A stretch of 17,433 nt of DNA from JBBRGG01 sp038240875 (lineage in GTDB: Bacteria; Planctomycetota; Phycisphaerae; Phycisphaerales; UBA1924). The stretch spans positions 1-17,433 of the forward strand of contig JBBRGG010000044.1 in the NCBI GenBank assembly GCA_038240875.1, in the 5' to 3' direction. This document shows positions 1 to 9,447 of this stretch, in pieces; position 1 is the first letter of the stretch, and each line of letters begins with the position of its first letter. The position numbers and the translations under genes were made by a program. The notes beneath the pieces are model-generated. The model did not search any database. It was not told where the DNA came from and worked only from the letters and a program-made list of their open reading frames with translations.

Positions 1-1
1 C

Positions 2-2149
2 CGCCTGCCCAGCACTTGGCACACCACCCGCGTCTGCGACCTCACCGAAGACAGCCGAACAATCGTTCCAAGTTCCCTCTTCATCGCCCGCGCGGGCATC
101 AAGTCTGATGGCAAGGCGTTCATCGCTGATGCACTCGCCGCTGGCGCAAGCGCGATCCTCAGCGATGCCCCCATCGATCCTTCTTATCTCGCTCACGACG
201 TTCATTCAACCGTTCCCATCCTCATCACGCGCGACATCGCACACGTCGTCAGCGTCATCGCCGAACGCTTCTATGGCGACCCTTCCCGTTCTCTCTCCAT
301 CATGGGCGTCACCGGCACCAACGGTAAAACTACCATCGCGCATCTGGTCTGGCGCATCATGAACGCCAGCACCATTCGCACCGGCATGATCGGCACCGTC
401 CAAATCGACGACGGCTCCGAAGTCGCCCCCGCCATGATGACCACGCCACCCGCTATCGAAGTTTCTCGCACCCTCTCAGTCATGGTCGAAAGTGGGTGCA
501 AGGCTGCCTCCATGGAAGTTTCCAGCCACTCCCTCGATCAAAAACGCGTCGAAGCCCTACGATTCGCCGTCGGCGTCTTTACCAATCTCACCGGCGACCA
601 TCTTGATTACCACAAAACCATGGACGCTTACGCCGCGGCCAAAGCCCGGCTCTTTGAGCTTCTCCCCGCTGACGCTCTCGCCATCGTCAACACCCAAGAC
701 CCTTGGGCCGCTCGAATGGTGCGCAATTGCAAGGCGCGCATCATCGGTTGCCAACTGCTTCCTCGATTGCTGCAAGGTCGCGACTCTCCCGCCCCGACAT
801 CTACATGCAACATCGCGCAGAACCCTGCGAATAGCAACACACACACCGCCACGCACAGCTCATCTCACACCGCCTCTGTCCGCATCCTCCGCTCATCCAT
901 GGCGGGCATGCTCCTTGAACTTCACGGGCACTTCGGCGAGATCACCTGCGACGTTCCTCTCATAGGCGAGTACAACGCCATGAACGTTCTGCAAGCCGTC
1001 ATTTCCTGCCAAGCTTTGGGCTTGCATGGCGACGCTCTCCGCGATTCACTCGCAGCCATCACCGCGCCGCCCGGCCGCCTTGAACGCGTGAGCCAATGGC
1101 ACGACAGCGCTATCCGTTCACGCGAAGGCGTCCACGTTTTCGTCGATTATGCCCACAGCGACGACTCGCTCACCAACGTTCTCCGCGCCGTCTCACAAGA
1201 ATTGCAAGGCAATCGCGCCCGATCTGGCTCCTCAATTGCCCATGGCGTGATCGACGCCGCTGGCGCCGCAGTCCCAGGCGACACGCCCCCTCGCCTCTGG
1301 GTCGTCTTCGGCTGCGGTGGCGATCGCGATCGCACCAAGCGACCGCGCATGGGCCTCGCCGCCGTCACGCTTGCCGATCGCGTGGTCGTTACCAGCGACA
1401 ACCCGCGCCGCGAACGCCCCAGCGCAATTGTTGATGAAATCCTCATCGGCATCCCAATCGAACACCGCTACAAAGTCGACGTCCACGTCGAACGCGACCA
1501 CGCCATTCGCTTCGCCATCGAACACGCAATCCCAGGCGACGTCATCGTCATCGCCGGCAAAGGCCACGAAACCGAGCAAATCATTTCCGATGGCCAAGGC
1601 GGCACAATCAAAACCCACTTCGACGATCGCGAAGTCGCACGCACCATCCTCCTCCAACTCCATGGCTCGACTCATTCTCGCTCAACCAACTTGCACTCTA
1701 ACGCCGCCAGCCCTCAACACGCCACCACCGATTTTGAGCATGATGAAATCGATGACGACACCTTCGCCGACGCCTTCGCCGACCTCAATACCAACCTATA
1801 TGACCCGATTCGCGTAACTCCGACGCACCAAAGCGGCGGCTCTCATATGAACGAAACCAATTCTAACGAAACCAATTCAAACGACCCCGATTCGGACTCA
1901 TGCGAATCCGAACCCCAAGACGTTTCTGTTTTCCCAGGCCGATCTGGTCCAAATTCTTCTAATCCAAATTCTCCTGGTCCAAATTCTCCCGGTCCAGATT
2001 CGCCCGGTTCAGATTCGCATATCTCGCAACCCCACAACTCCTCCCCCCGTTCCCCTCTCTCCCCACGACCAAGCAACACGCCCCCAGGCAGAAACGATTC
2101 GACTCATCGCGGCGATCGTGGATGGGGCGCACATGGCGATCACCTTTAA
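2..2149 (+). CDS. murE: UDP-N-acetylmuramoyl-L-alanyl-D-glutamate--2,6-diaminopimelate ligase, 5' end cut by the window
   Basis: Cytoplasmic ATP-dependent Mur ligase that adds meso-diaminopimelate to UDP-MurNAc-L-Ala-D-Glu. The frame is open from base 2, giving 715 visible residues. The first ATG in frame (302) lies inside the P-loop region, so the true start is upstream; roughly 10-20 residues are missing, judged from the N-terminal-domain motif CDLTEDSR near residue 12. Visible motifs are the P-loop GVTGTNGKTT (about 102-111), SSHSLDQ (174-180), the lysine in AAAKARLF (about 214) at the place of the carbamoylated lysine, DYAHSDD (about 382), DNPRRE (466-471, the DAP-specific signature DNPRxE) and GKGHETEQ (about 519). 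The catalytic part ends near residue 555. A tail of about 160 Asn/Ser/Pro/Asp-rich residues follows, whereas the family usually stops near 500. Low-complexity insertions also lie near 260-290 and 400-430. The function call is firm; the role of the tail is unknown. Confidence 0.96.
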   Translation, partial: RLPSTWHTTRVCDLTEDSRTIVPSSLFIARAGIKSDGKAFIADALAAGASAILSDAPIDPSYLAHDVHSTVPILITRDIAHVVSVIAERFYGDPSRSLSIMGVTGTNGKTTIAHLVWRIMNASTIRTGMIGTVQIDDGSEVAPAMMTTPPAIEVSRTLSVMVESGCKAASMEVSSHSLDQKRVEALRFAVGVFTNLTGDHLDYHKTMDAYAAAKARLFELLPADALAIVNTQDPWAARMVRNCKARIIGCQLLPRLLQGRDSPAPTSTCNIAQNPANSNTHTATHSSSHTASVRILRSSMAGMLLELHGHFGEITCDVPLIGEYNAMNVLQAVISCQALGLHGDALRDSLAAITAPPGRLERVSQWHDSAIRSREGVHVFVDYAHSDDSLTNVLRAVSQELQGNRARSGSSIAHGVIDAAGAAVPGDTPPRLWVVFGCGGDRDRTKRPRMGLAAVTLADRVVVTSDNPRRERPSAIVDEILIGIPIEHRYKVDVHVERDHAIRFAIEHAIPGDVIVIAGKGHETEQIISDGQGGTIKTHFDDREVARTILLQLHGSTHSRSTNLHSNAASPQHATTDFEHDEIDDDTFADAFADLNTNLYDPIRVTPTHQSGGSHMNETNSNETNSNDPDSDSCESEPQDVSVFPGRSGPNSSNPNSPGPNSPGPDSPGSDSHISQPHNSSPRSPLSPRPSNTPPGRNDSTHRGDRGWGAHGDHL
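1850..1894 (+). repeat. three 15-bp in-frame tandem repeats in the murE tail
   Basis: Units begin at 1850, 1865 and 1880. The first two are AACGAAACCAATTCT and AACGAAACCAATTCA, differing at one base; the third, AACGACCCCGATTCG, has diverged. They encode NETNS, NETNS and NDPDS. The array is in frame with MurE and lies in the non-catalytic C-terminal tail. Confidence 0.9.
1946..2020 (+). repeat. five 15-bp in-frame tandem repeats in the murE tail
   Basis: Units begin at 1946, 1961, 1976, 1991 and 2006. The type unit is GGTCCAAATTCTCCC with scattered substitutions, encoding GPNSS, NPNSP, GPNSP, GPDSP and GSDSH. It resembles the array at 1850-1894 in unit length and in the shared AATTC core, so both may have arisen by slippage of related 15-mers. 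Confidence 0.92.
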
Positions 2150-2260
2150 TCCCTTCCTTTCCCCTCACGTATTTCCTCACCTGTAGCCCAATACACTCTC
2201 AACAATCATTTCTCGGCACGGACGCCGAATGCACCCCGCGTGCACGCAGCAAGGAACGCG
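2150..2260 (+). other. murE-murF intergenic gap (111 bp)
   Basis: This is a pyrimidine-rich gap, long for neighbouring mur genes. The only structure I see is a short inverted repeat, TGCAC-CCCGC-GTGCA (2230-2244), just before the murF ribosome-binding site. No convincing promoter or terminator is visible. Confidence 0.5.
2251..2255 (+). promoter_or_regulatory. murF ribosome-binding site
   Basis: AAGGA lies 5 nt before the ATG at 2261. This spacing decides in favour of that ATG over the in-frame GTG at 2240. Confidence 0.75.
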
Positions 2261-3943
2261 ATGGAATTCTGGTCACTCGATGAGATCAAGTCAGCCTCCG
2301 GCGGCCGGTGGCTCGCACGCGCAGACGCCTCCTCTTCCGCCACCCCTCTCATCACCGGCGTCTCCATCGACACGCGCACCCTCACCCAAGGCCAGATCTT
2401 CATCGCCATCAAAGGCGAGCGATCCGATGGCCATGAATACCTCGATCGCGCGCTCGCCGCTGGCGCATCCATGCTCATCGTTCACGAGCCTCTCACCCCC
2501 GAGCGCATCGCTGCTCTTCCTCGCCAAGTACCCATCCTCAAAGTCGCCAATACCGGCGCCGCGCTCCATAGACTCGCCGCCGCATATCGCAAAACCCTCG
2601 ACGGTACCCGCGTTATCGCCGTCGCCGGTAGCAACGGCAAGACTACCACCACCCGCCTCATCGACGCGTGCCTCCGCCAGACCCAGCGTGGTAGTGCCTC
2701 ACAAAAATCTTTCAACAACGCGCTAGGTGTCCCCCTCACCATTCTCGCCGCCAAACGAACTGATCAATATCTCATCTGCGAAGTTGGCACCAACGCCCCT
2801 GGCGAGATCGCCCCGCTCACCCTCGCCATCGAGCCCGATATCGCCGTCATCACCAGCATCGGCCGCGAACACCTCGAAGGCTTGGGCTCATTGCGTGGCG
2901 TGATCGAAGAAGAAGCGAGCATCATCGCCGGTCTTCGCCCCGGTGGCTGCGCAATCATCACCGCCGACGAACCCCTGCTCAAAGAAGCCGCTCGCCCAAG
3001 CGCCTTTGGTCACGCATCCTCAGGCGATGATCGCGTCATCGTCATCACCTTCGGCGTTTCTGATTCCGCCGACATGCGCGTCTCAAGCGTCACCATGAAC
3101 ATGAAGAGCCTTACCTTCTCCATCAACGACCGCCATCAATTTAATCTTCCACTCCTAGGCTCGCACAACGCCATCAACGCCGCATGCGCCGCCGCCGTCG
3201 CGCGCCGCCTCGGCCTTGATTGGCCCCAAATCCAAGCCGGCTTCGATTCCGTCAAGCCCGCGCCCATGCGATTGGAACCCATCGAAATAGCAAGCCCGCA
3301 AGGCCAGCCAAGTGTCTGGTTCTTGAACGACGCATACAACGCTAACCCCGAATCCATGCTCGCAGCCTTGTCAACATTCGCTCAGGCAACCCACGTCGCC
3401 AACTCTTCTACTTCGCGCCGCCGCCGTGTCATCATTCTGGGCGACATGCTCGAACTCGGCCCCGCCGCTCCCGATTCCCACGCCGAGATCGCGCGATGGA
3501 TCGTCGCGCAAGCGCGTTCCAACCCCGCTCGCACTTCGCTACCCGCAACTTCCAACATGCTCCCTTTCGCCGACACAATCATTCTCGCTGGCTCACACAT
3601 GCTTCGCGCCCACGCCGTGCTCCAAGCCAACGCAACCCTCCTCGCCGCCGAGATCATCCACATTCCAACCCTCAACCAAGGCGGCGACACCCTAGCAGCC
3701 TCCATGCTCCGCCCAGGCGACGCCGTCCTCCTCAAAGGCTCGCGTGGCACAGGCGTCGATCGCGTTCTAACCGCCTGGTGTGCCCGCTCTGATTCCGTGA
3801 ATCAACCGCAACTCGCCAACCAACCAATCTCTCCCAACGTGCAAGTCGTCGGCACAATCACAGGCACTGGCCTTCGTCCAGAACCCACCATCCACGCCAC
3901 CCATTCTCATCCTCACCGCGCAACCCGAGGGCCTCGGTCCTAA
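2261..3943 (+). CDS. murF: UDP-N-acetylmuramoyl-tripeptide--D-alanyl-D-alanine ligase
   Basis: Cytoplasmic Mur ligase that adds D-Ala-D-Ala to UDP-MurNAc-tripeptide, giving the pentapeptide used by MraY. The start is ATG 2261 (MEFWSLDEIK), supported by AAGGA at 2251-2255; the in-frame GTG at 2240 would add seven residues. The product has 560 residues. The N-terminal substrate domain includes SIDTRTL (35-41). The central ATPase domain has the P-loop GSNGKTTTT (123-131), KSFNNALGVPLT (149-160) and EVGTNAPGEI (174-183). DAYNANPESM (357-366) is the MurF signature, and GDMLELG (394-400) and LKGSRG (491-496) are typical of the C-terminal domain. About 50 extra C-terminal residues make it longer than the usual 450-470. 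It sits 12 bp before mraY, so co-transcription is likely. High certainty. Confidence 0.97.
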   Translation: MEFWSLDEIKSASGGRWLARADASSSATPLITGVSIDTRTLTQGQIFIAIKGERSDGHEYLDRALAAGASMLIVHEPLTPERIAALPRQVPILKVANTGAALHRLAAAYRKTLDGTRVIAVAGSNGKTTTTRLIDACLRQTQRGSASQKSFNNALGVPLTILAAKRTDQYLICEVGTNAPGEIAPLTLAIEPDIAVITSIGREHLEGLGSLRGVIEEEASIIAGLRPGGCAIITADEPLLKEAARPSAFGHASSGDDRVIVITFGVSDSADMRVSSVTMNMKSLTFSINDRHQFNLPLLGSHNAINAACAAAVARRLGLDWPQIQAGFDSVKPAPMRLEPIEIASPQGQPSVWFLNDAYNANPESMLAALSTFAQATHVANSSTSRRRRVIILGDMLELGPAAPDSHAEIARWIVAQARSNPARTSLPATSNMLPFADTIILAGSHMLRAHAVLQANATLLAAEIIHIPTLNQGGDTLAASMLRPGDAVLLKGSRGTGVDRVLTAWCARSDSVNQPQLANQPISPNVQVVGTITGTGLRPEPTIHATHSHPHRATRGPRS

Positions 3944-3955
3944 GCCGACATATCG

Positions 3956-5122
3956 ATGCTGTACCTGCTCCTAGATCATTTCCGCAAGTGGCTCCTCGAC
4001 AACGATGCATATCGCTTTTTTAGCGTTCTCGATCAACTTCATTTTCGCGCCCTCGCCGCCGCAGGCCTCGCCTTTGTCATCGTCATCCTCTTGGGTAAGC
4101 CCACCATCCGCTGGCTCATCCGAAAAAAAATCGGCGACAGCGGCCTCACCGACGCCGCCGCTCTCCAAAGCCATACCTCCTCCAAAGCCAAAACGCCCAC
4201 CATGGGCGGTATCCTCATCGTCGGCGCAATCGTCGCCAGCACCGTCCTTCTCGCCGACATCTCCGAGTTCTACATCCAACTCGGCCTGGTCGTTCTCGTT
4301 TGGCTCGCCGCCCTCGGCGGCATCGACGATTGGCTCAAACTTACCGCCGCCTCTCGCGCCTCTGGTTCTCGCCAAGGCCTCTACGCCTGGGAAAAACTCA
4401 TCTTCCAACTCGGCTTAGGCATCCTCGTCGGCTGGTTCCTCTACCGCCAAGGCGCGGGCGGTCTTGATCTCCGCCACGTTCTCAATCTCCCCTTCCAAAA
4501 AACCTACATGGGCGCAGATAAACAACTCAACCCTTCTCTCATCTTCTTTGGCATGGGCACCTTCATCGTCTTTTCCGCCCTTTACCTCGCCGGCCTGAGT
4601 AACGCCGCCAACATCACCGATGGCATGGATGGCCTCGCCGGCGGCATCTGCGTCGCCGTCAGCGTCGGGCTTTTCGTTCTCACACTCATCGCCGGCGACC
4701 AAGGCATCGCCCAACTCCTTCTTGTCCCACACATCCCAGCCGTCGGCGAACTCGCCATCATCGCTGGCGCAACCGCAGGTGCCTGCGTCGGCTTCCTCTG
4801 GTGGAACTGTTCCCCCGCGCAGGTGTTCATGGGCGACACCGGCTCTCTCTCCCTCGGTGGCATCATCGCCTACATCGCCCTCGTCACCCGCCAGGAAGTC
4901 ATCGTGCTACTCATGTGTGGCGTCTTTCTTATCGAAATCGCCTCCGTCGTTCTTCAAGTCGGCTACTTCAAATACTCCGGTGGCAAACGCATCTTCCGCT
5001 GCGCACCCTACCACCACCACCTCCACCTCGGCGGCTGGACCGAGCAACAAGTCGTTGCCCGCCTTTGGATCATCTCAATTGTCCTCGTCGTGATCGCTCT
5101 CGCATCAATCAAAGTTCGCTAA
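3956..5122 (+). CDS. mraY: phospho-N-acetylmuramoyl-pentapeptide-transferase
   Basis: Polytopic membrane enzyme that transfers phospho-MurNAc-pentapeptide from UDP to undecaprenyl phosphate, making lipid I on the cytoplasmic face. It has 388 residues, close to the usual 360, with about ten hydrophobic segments. Signature motifs are TPTMGGILI (80-88), the Asp pair of GGIDDW (121-126), NITDGMDGLAGG (219-230), FMGDTGSLSLGG (291-302) and the triple-His loop PYHHH (351-355) followed by GWTEQQVVARLWIIS. All expected catalytic Asp and His residues are present. The ATG at 3956 has no evident Shine-Dalgarno. It is 12 bp after murF, so translation may depend on coupling. It is the last + strand gene and converges on the next gene with a 33-bp gap. 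High certainty. Confidence 0.98.
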   Translation: MLYLLLDHFRKWLLDNDAYRFFSVLDQLHFRALAAAGLAFVIVILLGKPTIRWLIRKKIGDSGLTDAAALQSHTSSKAKTPTMGGILIVGAIVASTVLLADISEFYIQLGLVVLVWLAALGGIDDWLKLTAASRASGSRQGLYAWEKLIFQLGLGILVGWFLYRQGAGGLDLRHVLNLPFQKTYMGADKQLNPSLIFFGMGTFIVFSALYLAGLSNAANITDGMDGLAGGICVAVSVGLFVLTLIAGDQGIAQLLLVPHIPAVGELAIIAGATAGACVGFLWWNCSPAQVFMGDTGSLSLGGIIAYIALVTRQEVIVLLMCGVFLIEIASVVLQVGYFKYSGGKRIFRCAPYHHHLHLGGWTEQQVVARLWIISIVLVVIALASIKVR

Positions 5123-5155
5123 GCCTGTCCAATTGCCAGCGAAACTGCGGCCGGT

Positions 5156-6997
<1,842 letters not shown>

Positions 6998-7006
6998 GGC
7001 GTGTCT

Positions 7007-8407
7007 TTACTTCTGGAAAATCGGCAGATACCGCTTTGGCATCTGCAAAATAATCAGCGCCATCGCGCTGCCATATTCATCACCCACCGACTGATCCACC
7101 CACAATCCATCGGGCCTTTGCGAATCGAGCAACTCACCGCGAATCGCGGTCCACCAAGTCGCCCAAGAATCTCCCCCTGCAAGAAACATCGCCTGTACCG
7201 CGTAGTAATGCCCGTAAAAATAGTGGTTCAGCGTCGTATCAAAACGTCCCGGGAGCGCGTTACCCACCACATACCGCAGCCCGGTATCAATCGCGCGATC
7301 CTGGTAAATCCCTGAGTATTGCAAGCTCGCCACGCCCGCCGCCGATCTGGGCCACGCCGATACCCCCGCCATCGCCTGATAGCGAAAGCCTCCATCAGGA
7401 TTCTGCAACGACCGCACATACTCAACCGCGCGATCAATCGTTTCCTTAGGCACCTCCAGCCCCGCATTGCGCGCCGACCGCAGCGCCATGATCTGACAAA
7501 TCGTGACCGAAGAATCCGCATCAAAGGGCACCGGGTTGTACCGCCACCCACCCTCATCATTCTGCGTAGTAATAATCAATCGAATCGAACGCGCCAACGC
7601 CGAGTGAACCCGATCCGCTAGCGCCGTATCCGCGCCCCCCTGCGTCGTGCCATACACCTCACCCAAAAACAACGCGCCAAACCCATGCCCATACATCGGG
7701 CTCGTCGTCGCGTCTGTGGCGATCAATCCACTCTGGGCCGTATTGTTTATGATGAACTCAAGCCCCTTGGAAACCTGCTCCCCATAAGGCCCGCGCCCAG
7801 GCATGTTCCCATCCGCCATAAACGCCAGGCACGCCAGCGACGTCACCGCCACCGATCGGCCAAACTGCCCCTCGCCAAACGAGCCATCCGCAAGCTGCCT
7901 CTGTGCCAGCGCCGCCAGCCCCTTGGAAACAGCAACATCCAACGCAGGCGTAATCTCATTCTCCGCCGGATTGTTCGCCGCCGACCGACGCTCCGGTTCA
8001 CTTTTCTGAACCTGTTCCACCTGCATCGCCGCCAGTGCGTGCGTGACAAACCCATACGCCGCCGCCGTGTCTCTCGCGCGATGCAAAGGCATGCCCACAG
8101 GCCCAGCTTGTAGAGGCCCAGCTTGTAGAGGCGCAGCTTGTAGAGGCGTAGCGCCAAGTTTCGCTGCTTGCACAACCGCAGAGTCCTCGCCGCGTCCGTG
8201 AGCCAACTCCACGTCGCGTTCAATTGTTAGTTCGTTCAGTGCTCGCTGCAACCCCACGTACCGCACAGCCCCGGCTCCCTGCGCACCAGCAACGCCAACA
8301 AGCCCAGCCAGCCCCGCCAACGACACAACTAACCCCACTATCAATCCAGAGTGCACGCTTGCTCCAAAGCGCAACGTAACCATTCGTGTACCAGCTAAAT
8401 GCCTCAA
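7007..8407 (-). CDS. secreted prenyltransferase/squalene-cyclase-like repeat protein
   Basis: Alpha/alpha-barrel repeat protein of the terpenoid-cyclase/prenyltransferase fold, 466 residues, with a hydrophobic signal segment (21-40) ending in VAGAQ. A low-complexity stretch (86-103) comes from a 15-bp DNA repeat. The barrel (about 155-460) shows four QW-like turns: QLADGSFGE (171-179), QNDEGGWRY (282-290), QNPDGGFRY (335-343) and QRPDGLWVD (430-438). PFDADSSVT (294-302) lies where cyclases carry a DxDD acid motif but reads DADS, so classical squalene cyclase chemistry is doubtful. Export also argues against a cytoplasmic terpene substrate. The start is a TTG at 8407 with AAGGAGG six bases upstream; it overlaps the previous stop as TTGA. 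The ATG at 8383 has no Shine-Dalgarno. Similar proteins are common in planctomycetes, with no proven function known to me. Confidence 0.9.
   Translation of the reverse strand: MRHLAGTRMVTLRFGASVHSGLIVGLVVSLAGLAGLVGVAGAQGAGAVRYVGLQRALNELTIERDVELAHGRGEDSAVVQAAKLGATPLQAAPLQAGPLQAGPVGMPLHRARDTAAAYGFVTHALAAMQVEQVQKSEPERRSAANNPAENEITPALDVAVSKGLAALAQRQLADGSFGEGQFGRSVAVTSLACLAFMADGNMPGRGPYGEQVSKGLEFIINNTAQSGLIATDATTSPMYGHGFGALFLGEVYGTTQGGADTALADRVHSALARSIRLIITTQNDEGGWRYNPVPFDADSSVTICQIMALRSARNAGLEVPKETIDRAVEYVRSLQNPDGGFRYQAMAGVSAWPRSAAGVASLQYSGIYQDRAIDTGLRYVVGNALPGRFDTTLNHYFYGHYYAVQAMFLAGGDSWATWWTAIRGELLDSQRPDGLWVDQSVGDEYGSAMALIILQMPKRYLPIFQK
8101..8151 (-). repeat. 15-bp tandem repeat, three copies plus a partial
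   Basis: Units at 8101, 8116 and 8131 read GCCCAGCTTGTAGAG on the + strand (the third has one change), and a partial copy starts at 8146. On the coding strand they give the Pro-Leu-Gln-Ala-Gly/Ala repeat between the signal peptide and the barrel domain. Confidence 0.92.
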
Positions 8408-9447
8408 GGCGTGCCTCCTTGGGTTCTCTTTGGCGTAGCCGAATCACTGCCACCACTCGAACCCGTCCCACTCGAACCCGTCCCACTCGAACCCCGCCTC
8501 GCCGAAGGTTCTTCCGCGAGCCTCTTGTAATATTCCTCGGTCATGCCCTGATAAATTGAGCTAAATCGATCGCTCGACCCTTGTAATAATGCCGCTCGCA
8601 TGTGCGCAGGCAAATTGCCCCACGCCGCACCCGCCCCCGCCGGTGGCGTGCGTGGATTTGGCGCCTGCCCTGCAGGCCCCGATTGCGTGTCCTCCGCCCC
8701 TTGCCCCGATGCGGCTTGCTCTTTCGCGCGCTGCGACGACGCATCCTGTTGCTGATTCTGCTGGCTTTGCTGCTGTTGCTGCTGCTGATTCTGCTGTGGC
8801 TTTGGCTTTTGCTTGCTCGGCTTCTTCTGCGCCTGCGAGATAAGTTGGTCCAGCCGCAGAATTACTTCCTGCTGCAGCCGCTGAGTATCAAGCCCCGAAT
8901 CCGCTGTAGTGTTCAGCCGCGTTGCCGACTCATTCATCAGTTCAACCGCGATTTTAAATGGATCTTGCTCAGGCTGACCAGGCGACAACCGACGATCTAA
9001 TTCGCTCCTGCCAGCAGTTCCAGCGCTCCCAGCAGGTCCACTCTGCCTTACAGGCACACTGCCATCGCTGGTTTCGCCAGGAGCTTGAGTTGTATTTCCT
9101 CGTGCTGGCGCGACATCGGTAATGCCCAAAAGATCATCAAGCGAAGGCGAACTAGTTGGCGAACTAGTTGGCGTATTGGCTGGCGTATTGGCTGGCATGT
9201 TGGACGAAGTCACGGCCGGTGCAGTTTCCGTATTCGACTTCTGGCCCTTAGTCTCTTGGCCCTTAGTCTCTTGGGCGCTGGCTGCTTGCGCCAAACCTTG
9301 AGCCTTCGCAATGCCAGGCAATCCGCACATCTCGCCCGCACCCGCAAGCAGCAACAGCGCCGCGCACACACCAGACCTTGCGCGAATTACGTTTACCATC
9401 GCTCGTGTACCCCTGCATTCACCGCGCATTGATGTATTACTGTTCAT
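8404..9447 (-). CDS. small secreted Q-rich protein with a planctomycete-type WG-L-P/YYKRLAEE motif
   Basis: The product has 347 residues, exported by a signal peptide whose hydrophobic core is near 26-40 and whose cleavage is likely near AKAQ (47-50); Met17 is an alternative start. A low-complexity linker (58-160) holds 12- and 15-bp repeats. A helical block (about 162-209) contains LDQLISQAQKK and leads into a poly-Gln tract (219-233). The conserved-looking end is WGNLPAHMR (276-284) followed by EEYYKRLAEE (304-313). I have seen this WG-L-P...YY-LAEE arrangement in planctomycete proteins next to DUF4175 genes, but know no assigned function. The start codon overlaps the stop of the giant gene upstream as ATGA, with GAGG (9453-9456) five bases before it. 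The tail ends in a Gly/Ser repeat. An adaptor or assembly partner of the membrane giant is an inference. Confidence 0.85.
   Translation of the reverse strand: MNSNTSMRGECRGTRAMVNVIRARSGVCAALLLLAGAGEMCGLPGIAKAQGLAQAASAQETKGQETKGQKSNTETAPAVTSSNMPANTPANTPTSSPTSSPSLDDLLGITDVAPARGNTTQAPGETSDGSVPVRQSGPAGSAGTAGRSELDRRLSPGQPEQDPFKIAVELMNESATRLNTTADSGLDTQRLQQEVILRLDQLISQAQKKPSKQKPKPQQNQQQQQQQSQQNQQQDASSQRAKEQAASGQGAEDTQSGPAGQAPNPRTPPAGAGAAWGNLPAHMRAALLQGSSDRFSSIYQGMTEEYYKRLAEEPSARRGSSGTGSSGTGSSGGSDSATPKRTQGGTP
8414..8420 (-). promoter_or_regulatory. perfect Shine-Dalgarno for the TTG start at 8407
   Basis: On the coding strand AAGGAGG is followed by CACGCC and then TTG. The site lies within the last codons of the upstream small-protein gene, so the TTG start is well supported and reinitiation after the overlapping TGA is likely. 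Confidence 0.85.
8454..8493 (-). repeat. 15-bp tandem repeat at the end of the small secreted protein
   Basis: The + strand unit CACTCGAACCCGTCC starts at 8454 and 8469, with a partial third copy from 8484. It encodes the Gly-Ser-Ser-Gly-Thr repeat close to the C-terminus. Confidence 0.9.
8746..8797 (-). repeat. glutamine-codon tract (CAG/CAA rich)
   Basis: An imperfect CTG/TTG run on the + strand encodes about 14 Gln with three interspersed Asn or Ser residues. CAG and CAA codons are mixed, so it is less slippage-prone than a pure triplet array. Confidence 0.85.
9147..9194 (-). repeat. 12-bp tandem repeats, two related pairs
   Basis: On the + strand GCGAACTAGTTG occurs at 9147 and 9159, and GCGTATTGGCTG at 9171 and 9183. 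They encode the Thr-Ser-Ser-Pro and Ala-Asn-Thr-Pro repeats of the linker after the signal peptide. Confidence 0.85.
9243..9272 (-). repeat. perfect 15-bp tandem duplication
   Basis: GGCCCTTAGTCTCTT is present twice without mismatch on the + strand. It encodes Glu-Thr-Lys-Gly-Gln twice, just after the signal peptide of the small secreted protein. Perfect identity suggests a recent duplication. Confidence 0.92.

Noticed and set aside
1850..2020. Repeat cluster that might suggest a CRISPR array
   Set aside because: Units are contiguous 15-mers without spacers, in frame with MurE. No cas genes are near.
2240..2260. GTG start for murF seven codons upstream
   Set aside because: The ATG at 2261 has AAGGA at the right distance and begins at the family's usual N-terminus.
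3925..3937. Perfect short palindrome CCGAGG-G-CCTCGG at the end of murF
   Set aside because: The loop is too small, there is no T run, and it lies inside the coding sequence. It is probably incidental.
7007..8407. Calling this gene squalene-hopene cyclase (shc)
   Set aside because: It is shorter than the true enzyme, has a signal peptide, and lacks the complete DxDD motif.
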